Below are positions 6,972-15,016 of a stretch of 64,000 nt of DNA, piece after piece. The notes beneath the pieces are model-generated. The model worked only from the letters and a program-made list of their open reading frames with translations, searched no databases and had not been told where the DNA came from. The position numbers and the translations under genes are program-made. The stretch is taken from the NCBI GenBank assembly GCA_965249455.1, contig OZ252236.1, positions 1,488,001 through 1,552,000 of the forward strand. The letters run 5' to 3'. Origin of the DNA: Jiulongibacter sp024742395 (GTDB lineage: Bacteria > Bacteroidota > Bacteroidia > Cytophagales > Spirosomataceae). Numbering within the stretch: position 1 is the stretch's first letter; the number at the start of each line of letters is the position of its first letter.

Positions 6972-7666
6972 ATACCAAATCCAAAAATTGCTGGTCTTTT
7001 ATGTAAGTCAACCGTCTTCTCCCTTTTCCATAACTCTATTCTTTGGGTTTTTGAAAGAGCATTTTCAGCTGTCAAATCCGCCGAGATGGTTAGTTTAGTG
7101 TTAGGATTGCAATGGTTTACGATGCTGTCAAGCATTTGCCTGTTTCTATATGGTGTTTCCATAAACAGCTGCGTCTGACCAGTGGTGTGAGATAACCGTT
7201 CCAGTTCCTTTAAACGCTTAACACGTTCTTTCCTGTCAATTGGTAAATAGCCATGAAAGGCAAAACTTTGACCATTAAAACCAGAGGCCATCAGAGCAAG
7301 TAAAATTGAGGACGGACCCACCATAGGAACAACTTTTATAGATAGCTGGTGGGCAATCTCCACTGCCAAGGCTCCGGGATCAGCTATTCCCGGGCAGCCC
7401 GCTTCTGATAAAATGCCGGCATCTTCTTCTAATTCATTAATTAGTTCAAAGACCGCATCATAATTGGAATCTTTAGTAAGCTCATAAAAAGTGATTTCAT
7501 CAATGGTTTTGCCAAGTTTTAAACTTGAAATGAATCTCCGTGCTGATTTCAGGTTCTCTACAAAAAAAATATTGAGCTCACTTACTTTCTCACTAATGGC
7601 TGCTGGTAGCACAGATGACTGTGTGTCGGGAGCCAAAAGGGTGGGTATTAGGTAAAGTGTTTTCAT
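6968..7666 (-). CDS. RsmI-like SAM-dependent methyltransferase (tetrapyrrole methylase fold)
   Basis: A 232-residue protein of the short RsmI-like branch common in Bacteroidota. It starts LYLIPTLLAP, has the diagnostic SEAGCPGIADPGA loop at about residues 88-100, VVPMVGPSSILLALMASGF, and FHGYLPIDRKER. The RsmI family 2'-O-methylates C1402 of 16S rRNA. This short paralogue lacks the C-terminal extension, so its exact substrate is less sure. It sits 12 bases downstream of rodA and may be read through from it, and it ends against aat. Confidence 0.85.
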   Translation of the reverse strand: MKTLYLIPTLLAPDTQSSVLPAAISEKVSELNIFFVENLKSARRFISSLKLGKTIDEITFYELTKDSNYDAVFELINELEEDAGILSEAGCPGIADPGALAVEIAHQLSIKVVPMVGPSSILLALMASGFNGQSFAFHGYLPIDRKERVKRLKELERLSHTTGQTQLFMETPYRNRQMLDSIVNHCNPNTKLTISADLTAENALSKTQRIELWKREKTVDLHKRPAIFGFGI

Positions 7667-7678
7667 ATTTTATCAGTA

Positions 7679-8953
7679 TTAGACTTTAAAGCTTCTATGA
7701 GCATCAAGTTTTAAAAATATGAAGAGTAGTATGGTAAACGACCACAATGATGACCCTCCATAACTTAATAATGGAAGCGGTATACCGATGACCGGCATCA
7801 GGCCAATAGTCATACCTATATTAACCAGTAAATGGAAAAAGAAAATAGAAGCCACGCAATAACCGTATACTCGGGTGAATTTATCTCGCTGAAGTTCTGC
7901 CAAATGGATAATTCTGGCCAGGAGTCCTAAATAAATGCTTACCAGAACAAGACTACCTAGAAAGCCCCATTCTTCGCCTACTGTACAGAAGATAAAGTCT
8001 GTGGATTGTTCCGGTACAAAGTCAAACTTTGTTTGGGTTCCTTGTAAATAACCTTTGCCGGTAAAACCACCCGAACCAATAGCGATTTTAGATTGGGTAA
8101 CGTTCCATCCGGCACCCAATGGATCAGCATCAGGATCTACCAATATTTTAATTCTACGCTGCTGATGAGGCTGAAGGACTTTGTTTATAAAGAAGTCAAC
8201 TCCCATGGTGAAAGTTGAGAAAAGTAGAACGATGCCGGCTATGTTTAGGAGGTTTTTCCGATTTCGATCTCTTTTAGGCATAATGATTCCATAAAAAATA
8301 GCAGCAATTACCAGCATGCCCAGCAATATATACCATTTAGAATAGAGTAATGAAAGCACTAATAATACAACAAAAGCCAGAAATAGGGCTGGGTAAATGC
8401 CCGGCAACCCTTCTCTATATAGTACCACCATAAAAATGGCAAACGTAAGGGCGGATCCTGTTTCTTTTTGAAGTATGATAATGATCGGCGGCACTAATAT
8501 TAGTGCCGCTGCTTTCCATATGTCTCCAAATTTCTTGAGGTTCACGGTCTGTGAACTCAGAAACTTAGATAGAGCTAAGGCCGTTACTAACTTTGAAAAT
8601 TCAGCAGGCTGTAAAGAGAATGCACCTAACTTAATCCAGGATTTTGAACCTTTTATGTCACTTCCAATAAAGATGGTGGCTATGAGTACCAAAATCATTA
8701 CAGCGTAAAAGATATAAGCAAAACTGTCGTAAATCTTATAGTCTACAAAGAGTATAATAGTAACAATGATAGTAGCTAAACCCATAAACATAAGCTGTCT
8801 GCCTGCATTGTGTTGCAGAGAGAAGATAGCAATTGGGTTTTCCGGATTGTAAACGGCTGCATAGATATTAAAATAGCCTATTAATACCAGAGACAGATAA
8901 AGAAGTACGGTTATCCAGTCGATGCCGCGTTTAATGTTGATTTCTCTTGCCAT
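7679..8953 (-). CDS. rodA: rod-shape-determining peptidoglycan glycosyltransferase RodA
   Basis: RodA is the SEDS-family polymerase that works with PBP2 in lateral wall growth. The 424-residue protein has about ten membrane spans. Family blocks visible are KGSKSWIKLGAFSLQPAEFSK, with the conserved Trp and Pro-Ala-Glu, PEQSTDFIFCTVGEEWGFLGS, including the catalytic-region Asp, and IPLPLLSYGGSS near the C-terminus. The gene lies three bases after mrdA on the same strand, the usual mrdA-rodA pair. mreBCD, often upstream, are not here. Confidence 0.95.
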   Translation of the reverse strand: MAREINIKRGIDWITVLLYLSLVLIGYFNIYAAVYNPENPIAIFSLQHNAGRQLMFMGLATIIVTIILFVDYKIYDSFAYIFYAVMILVLIATIFIGSDIKGSKSWIKLGAFSLQPAEFSKLVTALALSKFLSSQTVNLKKFGDIWKAAALILVPPIIIILQKETGSALTFAIFMVVLYREGLPGIYPALFLAFVVLLVLSLLYSKWYILLGMLVIAAIFYGIIMPKRDRNRKNLLNIAGIVLLFSTFTMGVDFFINKVLQPHQQRRIKILVDPDADPLGAGWNVTQSKIAIGSGGFTGKGYLQGTQTKFDFVPEQSTDFIFCTVGEEWGFLGSLVLVSIYLGLLARIIHLAELQRDKFTRVYGYCVASIFFFHLLVNIGMTIGLMPVIGIPLPLLSYGGSSLWSFTILLFIFLKLDAHRSFKV

Positions 8954-8956
8954 GAA

Positions 8957-10789
8957 TTATTTAGCTGCTGCCTGAGATGCTACGGTAGTGTAGCTGGTGT
9001 TTTTAATTGCTTCGGCCATTGCTCGCCTTTCTATTTTTCTAGTAATGTATTTCTCAATCAATAATGAAGAAATAGGTCCGGCAGATGACCCTCCAAATCC
9101 TGCATTTTCAACTACCGCCGCAATTGCAATCTGAGGGTTTTCTTTTGGTGCAAAGGCGATGAATATGGCATGATCTCGTCCCTTCTTGTTTTGAGAGGTA
9201 CCAGTCTTTGCTAATATAGGTATACTTTCAATATAGGCTCTTCGGGCCGTCCCGGCTTTTACCACTAGCTCCATTCCATCGTAAATAGCCATAAAATGTT
9301 TAGCGTCAATACCCGTCTGGTGCACTTTAAGGTATTCTTGATTCATTCCGCTCTTATCTGCTCCAACCCCTCTGATTAAGTGTGGGGTAATCCAATATCC
9401 TTTATTCGCAATGGCTGCTGCAAGGTTAGCCAGCTTTAAAACATCTGTTCCTACTTCTCCTTCTCCAATTGCCACAGAGTATATATTGGAAAACTTCCAT
9501 CTGTCTTCACCATAGTATTTATCGTACAGGGCTAAGTCAGGTAAAAGCTGGCTTTTTTCTCCTGGAATATCAATGCCTAGTTTGGTGCCAAAACCAAATT
9601 TGCCCACCATGTCGTGCCATCTCTGAAGTCCTTCTCGTGCAGCCAGATAAGGGCTACTTTGAGAAGAATTATTAATTATTCCCTTAAAGACATTGTAGAA
9701 ATAAGGATTACAAGAGTACTGAACGGCATTGGTTAAATTAGCCAGGTGGTGATTTCCATGTCCATGACAACCCATAGGAGAGTATGAGCCTATGAACGAA
9801 GATTTAGGATTAATTACCCCTTGCTGTAAACCTACTACCGACTGCACAAGTTTAAACGTAGAGCCGGGTCGGTAAAAAGACGATATAGCCCTATTGAATG
9901 TAGGCTTATCGGGGTCTTTAATTAGTTTTAAATAATTCTCAGAAAAGGCTTTTCCTGAAAGTAAATTCGGGTCATATGTAGGGTAAGAACCCATGACTAG
10001 AATTTCCCCTGTTTTGGGTTCAATAGCCACTACAGAGCCTACTTTGTTTTGGAATAGACTGTCTGCCAGTTGCTGTAGTTCTATATCTATAGAAGAATAT
10101 AAGTCCTGACCTACTACTGCAGTAGTGTCGTATTTTCCATTTTCAAAAGAACCTTTATCCGCCCCTCTTACATCCATCAGGGTGAATTTTACTCCCCTTT
10201 TTCCTCTTAATTGTTCTTCATATGATTTTTCAATACCTGACAGGCCAATGTAATCTCCTTTTCTGTAATATTTTGTTTCTTGATTTTCGTATTGGTCTTT
10301 AGGAATTTCACCAATGTAACCCAAAGCATTTGCCATTGTATTGCCAGGGTAAACTCTGAAGAAAGATTGCTCAAAAGTAAAACCTTTGAAATTCACCATA
10401 GCATCTGCTACTCTTGCGAATTCTTCTTTAGATAACTGTCTTAAAAAAAGCGAGGCCCGGTTTTTGGAGTAACTGCTAGCTTCAGCCAATGTGCTGTCAA
10501 AATAACCTCTTGTAATTCTGAAAACATTACAAAAAAGGCTGGTATCCAAATCTTTTACTTCACGAGGGGTAACATACATATTGTACACTTCGCGGTTTTG
10601 AACCAGAAGCTTTCCGTTCCTGTCGTAAATTTGACCACGCAGAGGTATTTCTACTTGTCTTTTAATCGCATTAGTTACTTCAAAAGATTTGTATTTAGGA
10701 TCAAGTATTTGAATGTAAAAAAGACGAATCAAATAAATGATGCCGATTGTAAAAAAGAAGAATAAGATTACCTGTTTGCGGCTTTCCAT
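8957..10789 (-). CDS. mrdA: penicillin-binding protein 2 (class B transpeptidase)
   Basis: A 610-residue class B PBP that crosslinks peptidoglycan together with RodA. It has an N-terminal membrane anchor (about residues 8-25), a pedestal domain beginning RGQIYDRNGKLLVQN (about 51-65), and a transpeptidase domain with the three active-site motifs: STFK at 310-313 (nucleophilic Ser), SCN at 359-361, and KTGT at 528-531. The length is normal for PBP2. The Cys/His-rich stretch MGCHGHGNHH just before the second motif is seen in Bacteroidota orthologues. It forms an operon with rodA. Confidence 0.95.
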   Translation of the reverse strand: MESRKQVILFFFFTIGIIYLIRLFYIQILDPKYKSFEVTNAIKRQVEIPLRGQIYDRNGKLLVQNREVYNMYVTPREVKDLDTSLFCNVFRITRGYFDSTLAEASSYSKNRASLFLRQLSKEEFARVADAMVNFKGFTFEQSFFRVYPGNTMANALGYIGEIPKDQYENQETKYYRKGDYIGLSGIEKSYEEQLRGKRGVKFTLMDVRGADKGSFENGKYDTTAVVGQDLYSSIDIELQQLADSLFQNKVGSVVAIEPKTGEILVMGSYPTYDPNLLSGKAFSENYLKLIKDPDKPTFNRAISSFYRPGSTFKLVQSVVGLQQGVINPKSSFIGSYSPMGCHGHGNHHLANLTNAVQYSCNPYFYNVFKGIINNSSQSSPYLAAREGLQRWHDMVGKFGFGTKLGIDIPGEKSQLLPDLALYDKYYGEDRWKFSNIYSVAIGEGEVGTDVLKLANLAAAIANKGYWITPHLIRGVGADKSGMNQEYLKVHQTGIDAKHFMAIYDGMELVVKAGTARRAYIESIPILAKTGTSQNKKGRDHAIFIAFAPKENPQIAIAAVVENAGFGGSSAGPISSLLIEKYITRKIERRAMAEAIKNTSYTTVASQAAAK

Positions 10790-10796
10790 GAGGCGT

Positions 10797-10907
10797 TTAA
10801 GTCAAAAGCATATTGTAACACAAAGTTCCTAAAAAAAAGAACGTTAAACCTGATAATTGAGTATTCTTTTGCCAAAGATTCTCTTGTTTTTCAGTAAGAC
10901 GACTCAT
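10797..10907 (-). CDS. possible 36-residue membrane peptide upstream of mrdA
   Basis: An ATG at 10907 opens a frame of 36 codons ending eight bases before the mrdA start. The product begins MSRLTEKQEN and has a hydrophobic C-terminal half, LSGLTFFFLGTLCYNMLL, as a single-span peptide would. The tight spacing suggests possible coupling to mrdA. No family is recognised and a chance frame of this length is quite possible; its other strand contains the tsaE upstream region. Confidence 0.3.
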   Translation of the reverse strand: MSRLTEKQENLWQKNTQLSGLTFFFLGTLCYNMLLT

Positions 10908-10933
10908 TAGAATAGCATATCACATAATTATGG

Positions 10934-10941
10934 TAATTTTG
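10934..10941 (+). promoter_or_regulatory. -7 box of tsaE
   Basis: TAATTTTG is an exact TAnnTTTG match. It ends eight bases before the ATG at 10950, so the transcript would be nearly leaderless. Confidence 0.5.
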
Positions 10942-10949
10942 TGGCAGAT

Positions 10950-11378
10950 ATGAATACATTTTCAAGAACTTATTCTTTGGAGCAGCTCGACGATGTGGCT
11001 GAAGACCTGCTTGCTTTTTCAAGCGGTGTCACGGTTCTAACATTCATTGGGAATTTGGGTGCTGGTAAAACAACACTTATTAAGGAGTTATTCAGGCAGC
11101 TGGGAGTAGAGCAGAATGTACAAAGTCCTACCTTCTCAATAGTGAACTCCTATTTGCTTGATTATGAGAATGAACTTTTTCATTTTGACTGTTATCGTCT
11201 AAAAAACAAAGAAGAGGCTCTTGATTTTGGTATTGAAGAATATCTTGATTCCGGTAATTTGTGTTTTATAGAATGGCCTCAGGTAATAGAAGAATTGCTG
11301 CCTAAGCCGTGGGTGGAGGTAAACATCGAAACCTTGGATGACATGTCGAGAACAATTACGGCCAAAATAATTAACTGA
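10950..11378 (+). CDS. tsaE: tRNA threonylcarbamoyladenosine biosynthesis ATPase TsaE
   Basis: TsaE is the P-loop ATPase of the complex that makes t6A37 in ANN-decoding tRNAs. The 142-residue protein has Walker A GNLGAGKTT at about residues 34-42, a SPTFSIVNSY segment, the HFDCYRL motif, and CFIEWPQ near residue 105-115, all typical of YjeE/TsaE. A GTG three codons upstream is in frame but overlaps the predicted -7 box, so ATG 10950 is preferred. Its stop overlaps the ald start by one base (TGATG), indicating translational coupling. Confidence 0.9.
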   Translation: MNTFSRTYSLEQLDDVAEDLLAFSSGVTVLTFIGNLGAGKTTLIKELFRQLGVEQNVQSPTFSIVNSYLLDYENELFHFDCYRLKNKEEALDFGIEEYLDSGNLCFIEWPQVIEELLPKPWVEVNIETLDDMSRTITAKIIN

Positions 11379-12586
11379 TGGGAGAGAGTATTTCAAAGAA
11401 AACGGAATATCAGTCGGTACTGGAACCACAGGAAAAGCCACAAAAGGTATCAAAAGGTGCTAAAAGTTTGACGATCGGTTTGCCAAAAGAGCAGTCTGAT
11501 CTGGAACATAGAATTTGTCTTACACCCGATGCGGTTTCAGTCTTGGTTAAGAATGGTAATGAAATTGTTTTTGAAAAAGGGGCTGGGGATGCTGCACATT
11601 TTACAGATGAAATGTATCAGAAGGCCGGAGCCAAAATGGTTTATTCTCCAGATGAAGCATTTGCGGCGAATATCGTCCTGAAAATTGATCCACCAACAGC
11701 CTCGGAATTAGAATTGATGAAGCCGGAGTCTACACTTATTTCGGCGATGCAATTTACAGGTCAAAATAAAAAATATTTTGAGACGCTGGTTAAAAAGCGA
11801 ATAACTGCTCTGGCTTTTGAAGCCATGCAAGATAAAGTGGGAAATTACCCAATCGTCAGAGCCATGAGTGAAATTGCTGGTAGTTCATCTATTTTGATCG
11901 CTTCCGAATATTTAAGTAGGGGCCAGGGGACCATTCTGGGAGGAGTAGATGGCGTGCCTCCTACCTCTGTAGTGATCATTGGTGCGGGAACAGTGGCTGA
12001 GTTTGCTGCCAGAGCGGCTATCGGTTTGGGTGCAGAAATAAAGGTGTTTGATATTCACTTATATAGATTACAAAGACTTCGTTATTCTATTGGACGAAGC
12101 ATATATACCTCTATTATTGATTCCGAGAATCTTACCGATGCACTTAAAACGGCTGATGTGGTAGTGGCTGCTTTAAGAGCTGAAAAGGGGCTTTCTCCAA
12201 TGGTGGTAACCGAAGATATGGTCAAAGAAATGAAAGACAATGCGGTTATTATCGATGTGGCAATTGACCAGGGAGGCTGTATTGAAACCAGTCAAATGAC
12301 TAACCACAAGAATCCGACTTTTAGGAAGCATGGTGTGGTGCATTATGCTGTACCCAATATTGCTTCGCGGGTAGGAAAGACAGCCAGCCACAGTTTGAGT
12401 AATATTTTTACCCCTTTATTAATTAAGACCGGAACTTTAGGTGGCATAGATGAGATGATTCTAACGAACCATTGGTTTTTAAAGGCTGTTTATGCTTTTA
12501 AAGGGAATATTACACATCAGTATATTGCCAAGAAATTTGAATTAAGACATAGAGATTTAAGGCTGTTATTGGCTGCAAGAATATAA
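11378..12586 (+). CDS. ald: alanine dehydrogenase
   Basis: A 402-residue protein of the alanine dehydrogenase/PNT N-terminal family, which interconverts alanine and pyruvate plus ammonia with NAD(H). After a roughly 30-residue N-terminal extension rich in Lys and Glu, it has LTIGLPKEQSDLEHRICLTPDAV, then KIDPPTASELELM. The NAD-binding region is VVIIGAGTVAEFAARAAIGLGAEIKVFD (a GxGxxx motif) around residues 200-227, followed by DVAIDQGG and VPNIASRVGKTASHSLSN. The lone Bacteroidota form is slightly longer than the Bacillus enzyme. It is translationally coupled to tsaE. Confidence 0.9.
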   Translation: MGESISKKTEYQSVLEPQEKPQKVSKGAKSLTIGLPKEQSDLEHRICLTPDAVSVLVKNGNEIVFEKGAGDAAHFTDEMYQKAGAKMVYSPDEAFAANIVLKIDPPTASELELMKPESTLISAMQFTGQNKKYFETLVKKRITALAFEAMQDKVGNYPIVRAMSEIAGSSSILIASEYLSRGQGTILGGVDGVPPTSVVIIGAGTVAEFAARAAIGLGAEIKVFDIHLYRLQRLRYSIGRSIYTSIIDSENLTDALKTADVVVAALRAEKGLSPMVVTEDMVKEMKDNAVIIDVAIDQGGCIETSQMTNHKNPTFRKHGVVHYAVPNIASRVGKTASHSLSNIFTPLLIKTGTLGGIDEMILTNHWFLKAVYAFKGNITHQYIAKKFELRHRDLRLLLAARI

Positions 12587-12596
12587 AAGTACTTCC

Positions 12597-13001
12597 ATGA
12601 TAAATCATTCAAACGAAAATGTCATTCTTGACGACGCAAACTCACCAGAGATAGACACCAAGAAAATGGGTGAGATTACTGAGGACTTTTTAAAGGTCTG
12701 CGATCATTTAAAAGAGGCTGCTTATCAGGTAAAGAGCAGAGGCTTTAGCCAGTTTCCTGTATTTATTGCCGCGGCAAACGAAGTGCCACTAGGCAATGTT
12801 CTTTTTTATAAAAAAGATTTTGAGACTCAATATGACTACAAGGCCTCTATGCTTGAAGAGTTTCTTCAGCGTGGCTTAATTGGTCCTGAGTCTGAGGAGT
12901 TATTCAAAGAGAACTATAAAGACTCTGACGAATACTGCTGCCTTTTTGTAATGGATGGCAAGTTTGTCAGTTTTGTGTATGTTCCTTATCCTATAGACTG
13001 A
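12597..13001 (+). CDS. conserved hypothetical protein
   Basis: A 134-residue soluble acidic protein with no signal peptide. It contains FPVFIAAANEVPLGNVLF and a C-terminal CCLFVMDGKFVSFVYVPYP beta-rich segment. I do not recognise a named family. The gene follows ald by ten bases on the same strand and ends 15 bases before the convergent prfC stop, so it is likely the last gene of the tsaE-ald operon. Codon use looks like its neighbours, and the frame is well preserved, so I believe it is a real gene. Confidence 0.75.
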   Translation: MINHSNENVILDDANSPEIDTKKMGEITEDFLKVCDHLKEAAYQVKSRGFSQFPVFIAAANEVPLGNVLFYKKDFETQYDYKASMLEEFLQRGLIGPESEELFKENYKDSDEYCCLFVMDGKFVSFVYVPYPID

Positions 13002-13016
13002 GCGTAATTGATGGCT

Positions 13017-14606
13017 TTAAGCCATTACTTTAAATTCTGATGTAGTATGGAATTTGACTTTAGGGTTATTTTCCATATTCATTCTCAGAATCCAGTCTGT
13101 TTCTGCAAGAAATACCGGGTTTTCGTCCTTGTCATAAGCAATGAAATTATTCTTTAAACGAATGAATTCATCCAGAGCTTGCGGGTCATCGCTGGTAAGC
13201 CAGCAGGCTTTTGAGTAGGGTTTGGCCTCAAATCGACATTTAGCTCCGTACTCATGTAGAAGTCGGTGCTCAATAACTTCAAATTGAAGTTCACCAACAG
13301 TCCCTATTATTTTTCTATTACCAGGCTGCATGATAAATAGCTGTGCCACTCCTTCTTCAGATAACTGTTGCACACCTTTTTCAAGTTGTTTTGTTTTCAT
13401 AGGGTCTGCGTTAATTACCTCTCTGAAAAGCTCAGGTGAGAAGCTAGGAATACCGGTAAATTGTAGCTCTTCTCCTTCTGTCATCGTGTCTCCAATTTTG
13501 AAGTTACCTGTGTCATATAGACCTACTACATCTCCCGGATAGGCTTCATCTACTACTTCTTTGGAGTCAGCCATAAACATATAAGGGTTTGAGAAACGGA
13601 GTTTTTTATCCAGTCTCACATGTTCATAGAATTTGCTTCGCTCAAAAGTTCCGCTACAGACACGTAAAAAAGCAATTCTGTCTCTGTGTCTTGGGTCAAT
13701 GTTTGCATGGATTTTAAAAACAAAGCCGGTAAATTTCTTCTCAGTAGGGAGTACCAGCCTTTTGTCTGTCTGTCTTGAAATAGGTAAAGGACTTATCTGA
13801 CAAAAAGTATCTAAGAGCTCCATAACCCCGAAGTTGCTCACGGCACTGCCAAAAAACACCGGAGCCAATTGACCTTTTAGGTAGGCTTCTCGGTCAAAGT
13901 CATCATAAATGCCTTCAATAAGCTCAACATCCTCTTGAAGCTGTAATGCATCTTTTTCCCCAATTTTTGAAGCGAGTTCTGGCGAGTCAATATCATATTT
14001 GAAAATGTCTTCCTCTAATCTGGTTTTATTTACTGCAAAGAAGTTCATTTTTCTATCAGTCAGGTGGTAAACACCTTTGAAGTTTCTGCCCCCATTCACA
14101 GGCCAGGTTATTGGCCTAACTCTGATATCCAGCTTTTCTTCGAGCTCGTCTAATAAGTCGAATGGCCCTTGTCCTTCTCTGTCTAATTTGTTAACGAATA
14201 TGATTACGGGCGTATCTCTCATTCGGCAAACTTCCATGAGCTTGCCGGTTTGTTCCTCAACCCCCTTTACACAATCTATGACAAGAATTACGCTATCTAC
14301 AGCCGTTAGAGTTCTGTAAGTATCTTCTGCAAAGTCCTTGTGGCCGGGTGTATCAAGAATATTAATTTTTAAGTCTTTGTATTCAAAAGTCATTACCGAA
14401 GTAGCCACAGAGATTCCTCTTTGCTTTTCAATTTCCATAAAATCAGATGTGGTTGACTTTTTGATTTTATTTGATTTAACGGCACCAGCAGTTTGAATAG
14501 CTCCACCAAAGAGCAAAAGTTTTTCAGTCAGTGTCGTTTTACCTGCATCCGGGTGGGCAATAATGGCGAACGTCCTTCTCTTCTTTAATTCTTTCTCGAA
14601 ACTCAT
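13017..14606 (-). CDS. prfC: peptide chain release factor 3
   Basis: RF3 is the GTPase that recycles RF1/RF2 from the ribosome after termination. The 529-residue protein begins with the translational GTPase G domain: AHPDAGKTTLTEKLL (G1), RGISVATSVMTFE (G2), DTPGHKDFAEDT (G3), and NKLDREGQGPFD (G4). Domain II with KFTGFVFKIHANIDPRHRDRIAF-type blocks and the RF3-specific C-terminal domain (ILFGxVGxLQFEV-like GTVGELQFEVIEHRL) follow. The length matches E. coli PrfC. A clean -7 box lies 31 bases upstream of the ATG. Confidence 0.97.
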   Translation of the reverse strand: MSFEKELKKRRTFAIIAHPDAGKTTLTEKLLLFGGAIQTAGAVKSNKIKKSTTSDFMEIEKQRGISVATSVMTFEYKDLKINILDTPGHKDFAEDTYRTLTAVDSVILVIDCVKGVEEQTGKLMEVCRMRDTPVIIFVNKLDREGQGPFDLLDELEEKLDIRVRPITWPVNGGRNFKGVYHLTDRKMNFFAVNKTRLEEDIFKYDIDSPELASKIGEKDALQLQEDVELIEGIYDDFDREAYLKGQLAPVFFGSAVSNFGVMELLDTFCQISPLPISRQTDKRLVLPTEKKFTGFVFKIHANIDPRHRDRIAFLRVCSGTFERSKFYEHVRLDKKLRFSNPYMFMADSKEVVDEAYPGDVVGLYDTGNFKIGDTMTEGEELQFTGIPSFSPELFREVINADPMKTKQLEKGVQQLSEEGVAQLFIMQPGNRKIIGTVGELQFEVIEHRLLHEYGAKCRFEAKPYSKACWLTSDDPQALDEFIRLKNNFIAYDKDENPVFLAETDWILRMNMENNPKVKFHTTSEFKVMA

Positions 14607-14636
14607 GCTGTAAAGACCCTGATTTTATTGGGGCTA

Positions 14637-14644
14637 CAAAAGTA
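14637..14644 (-). promoter_or_regulatory. -7 box of prfC
   Basis: TACTTTTG on the minus strand is an exact TAnnTTTG match, 30 bases before the start codon. No TTG is seen at the usual distance. Confidence 0.5.
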
Positions 14645-14813
14645 ACTGTTTTGCTTCTGAGATAAAACCAGTTTGTGAATATTAAACAGAAACTAAAGAC
14701 CCGATTACTGCTTAAAGGTATATTAAATAGATTACCTTGATTAAGTAGATAGTGTTGTCTGTAACTGCTTGATTTGTAAATAAATAAAAGACAAATTACT
14801 CTCGATATTGTCC

Positions 14814-14821
14814 TAGTTTTG
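14814..14821 (+). promoter_or_regulatory. -7 box upstream of the TonB-family gene
   Basis: TAGTTTTG matches TAnnTTTG exactly. The start codon is about 195 bases away, so the leader would be long and would contain the hairpin at 14834-14864. Confidence 0.4.
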
Positions 14822-14833
14822 TACTTAAAATGG

Positions 14834-14864
14834 CTCTCTTTTTATTTAAAAAAAGAGGTTTTTT
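14834..14864 (+). terminator. terminator-like hairpin in the leader of the TonB-family gene
   Basis: An eight-base-pair stem (14836-14843 with 14850-14857), made mostly of T-A pairs closed by CTC/GAG, is followed by a TTTTTT run. It lies between the only good -7 box and the gene, so it could act as an attenuator, or the -7 box could belong to a very short transcript. Confidence 0.4.
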
Positions 14865-15016
14865 GTCGACCGATCAGACCTCAAATCGACAGATCGATTC
14901 TATTGATCTACTCCATTAGGCTAAAAGGGCCAGTGATGCAATTTAATGTATTCTAATGATGTCTTTCTTTGTAGAAATACTGCTTTTCTATAATGACAGA
15001 CATAAAATCAACCAAA

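Larger units (their letters stand above)
14645..14992. other. intergenic region prfC to TonB-family gene
   Basis: No gene is seen. The stretch holds a -7 box (14814-14821), an AT-rich hairpin followed by six T residues (14834-14864), and a short cluster of related GTCGAC/ATCGAC-GATC motifs at about 14865-14905 whose meaning is unclear. Confidence 0.5.
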
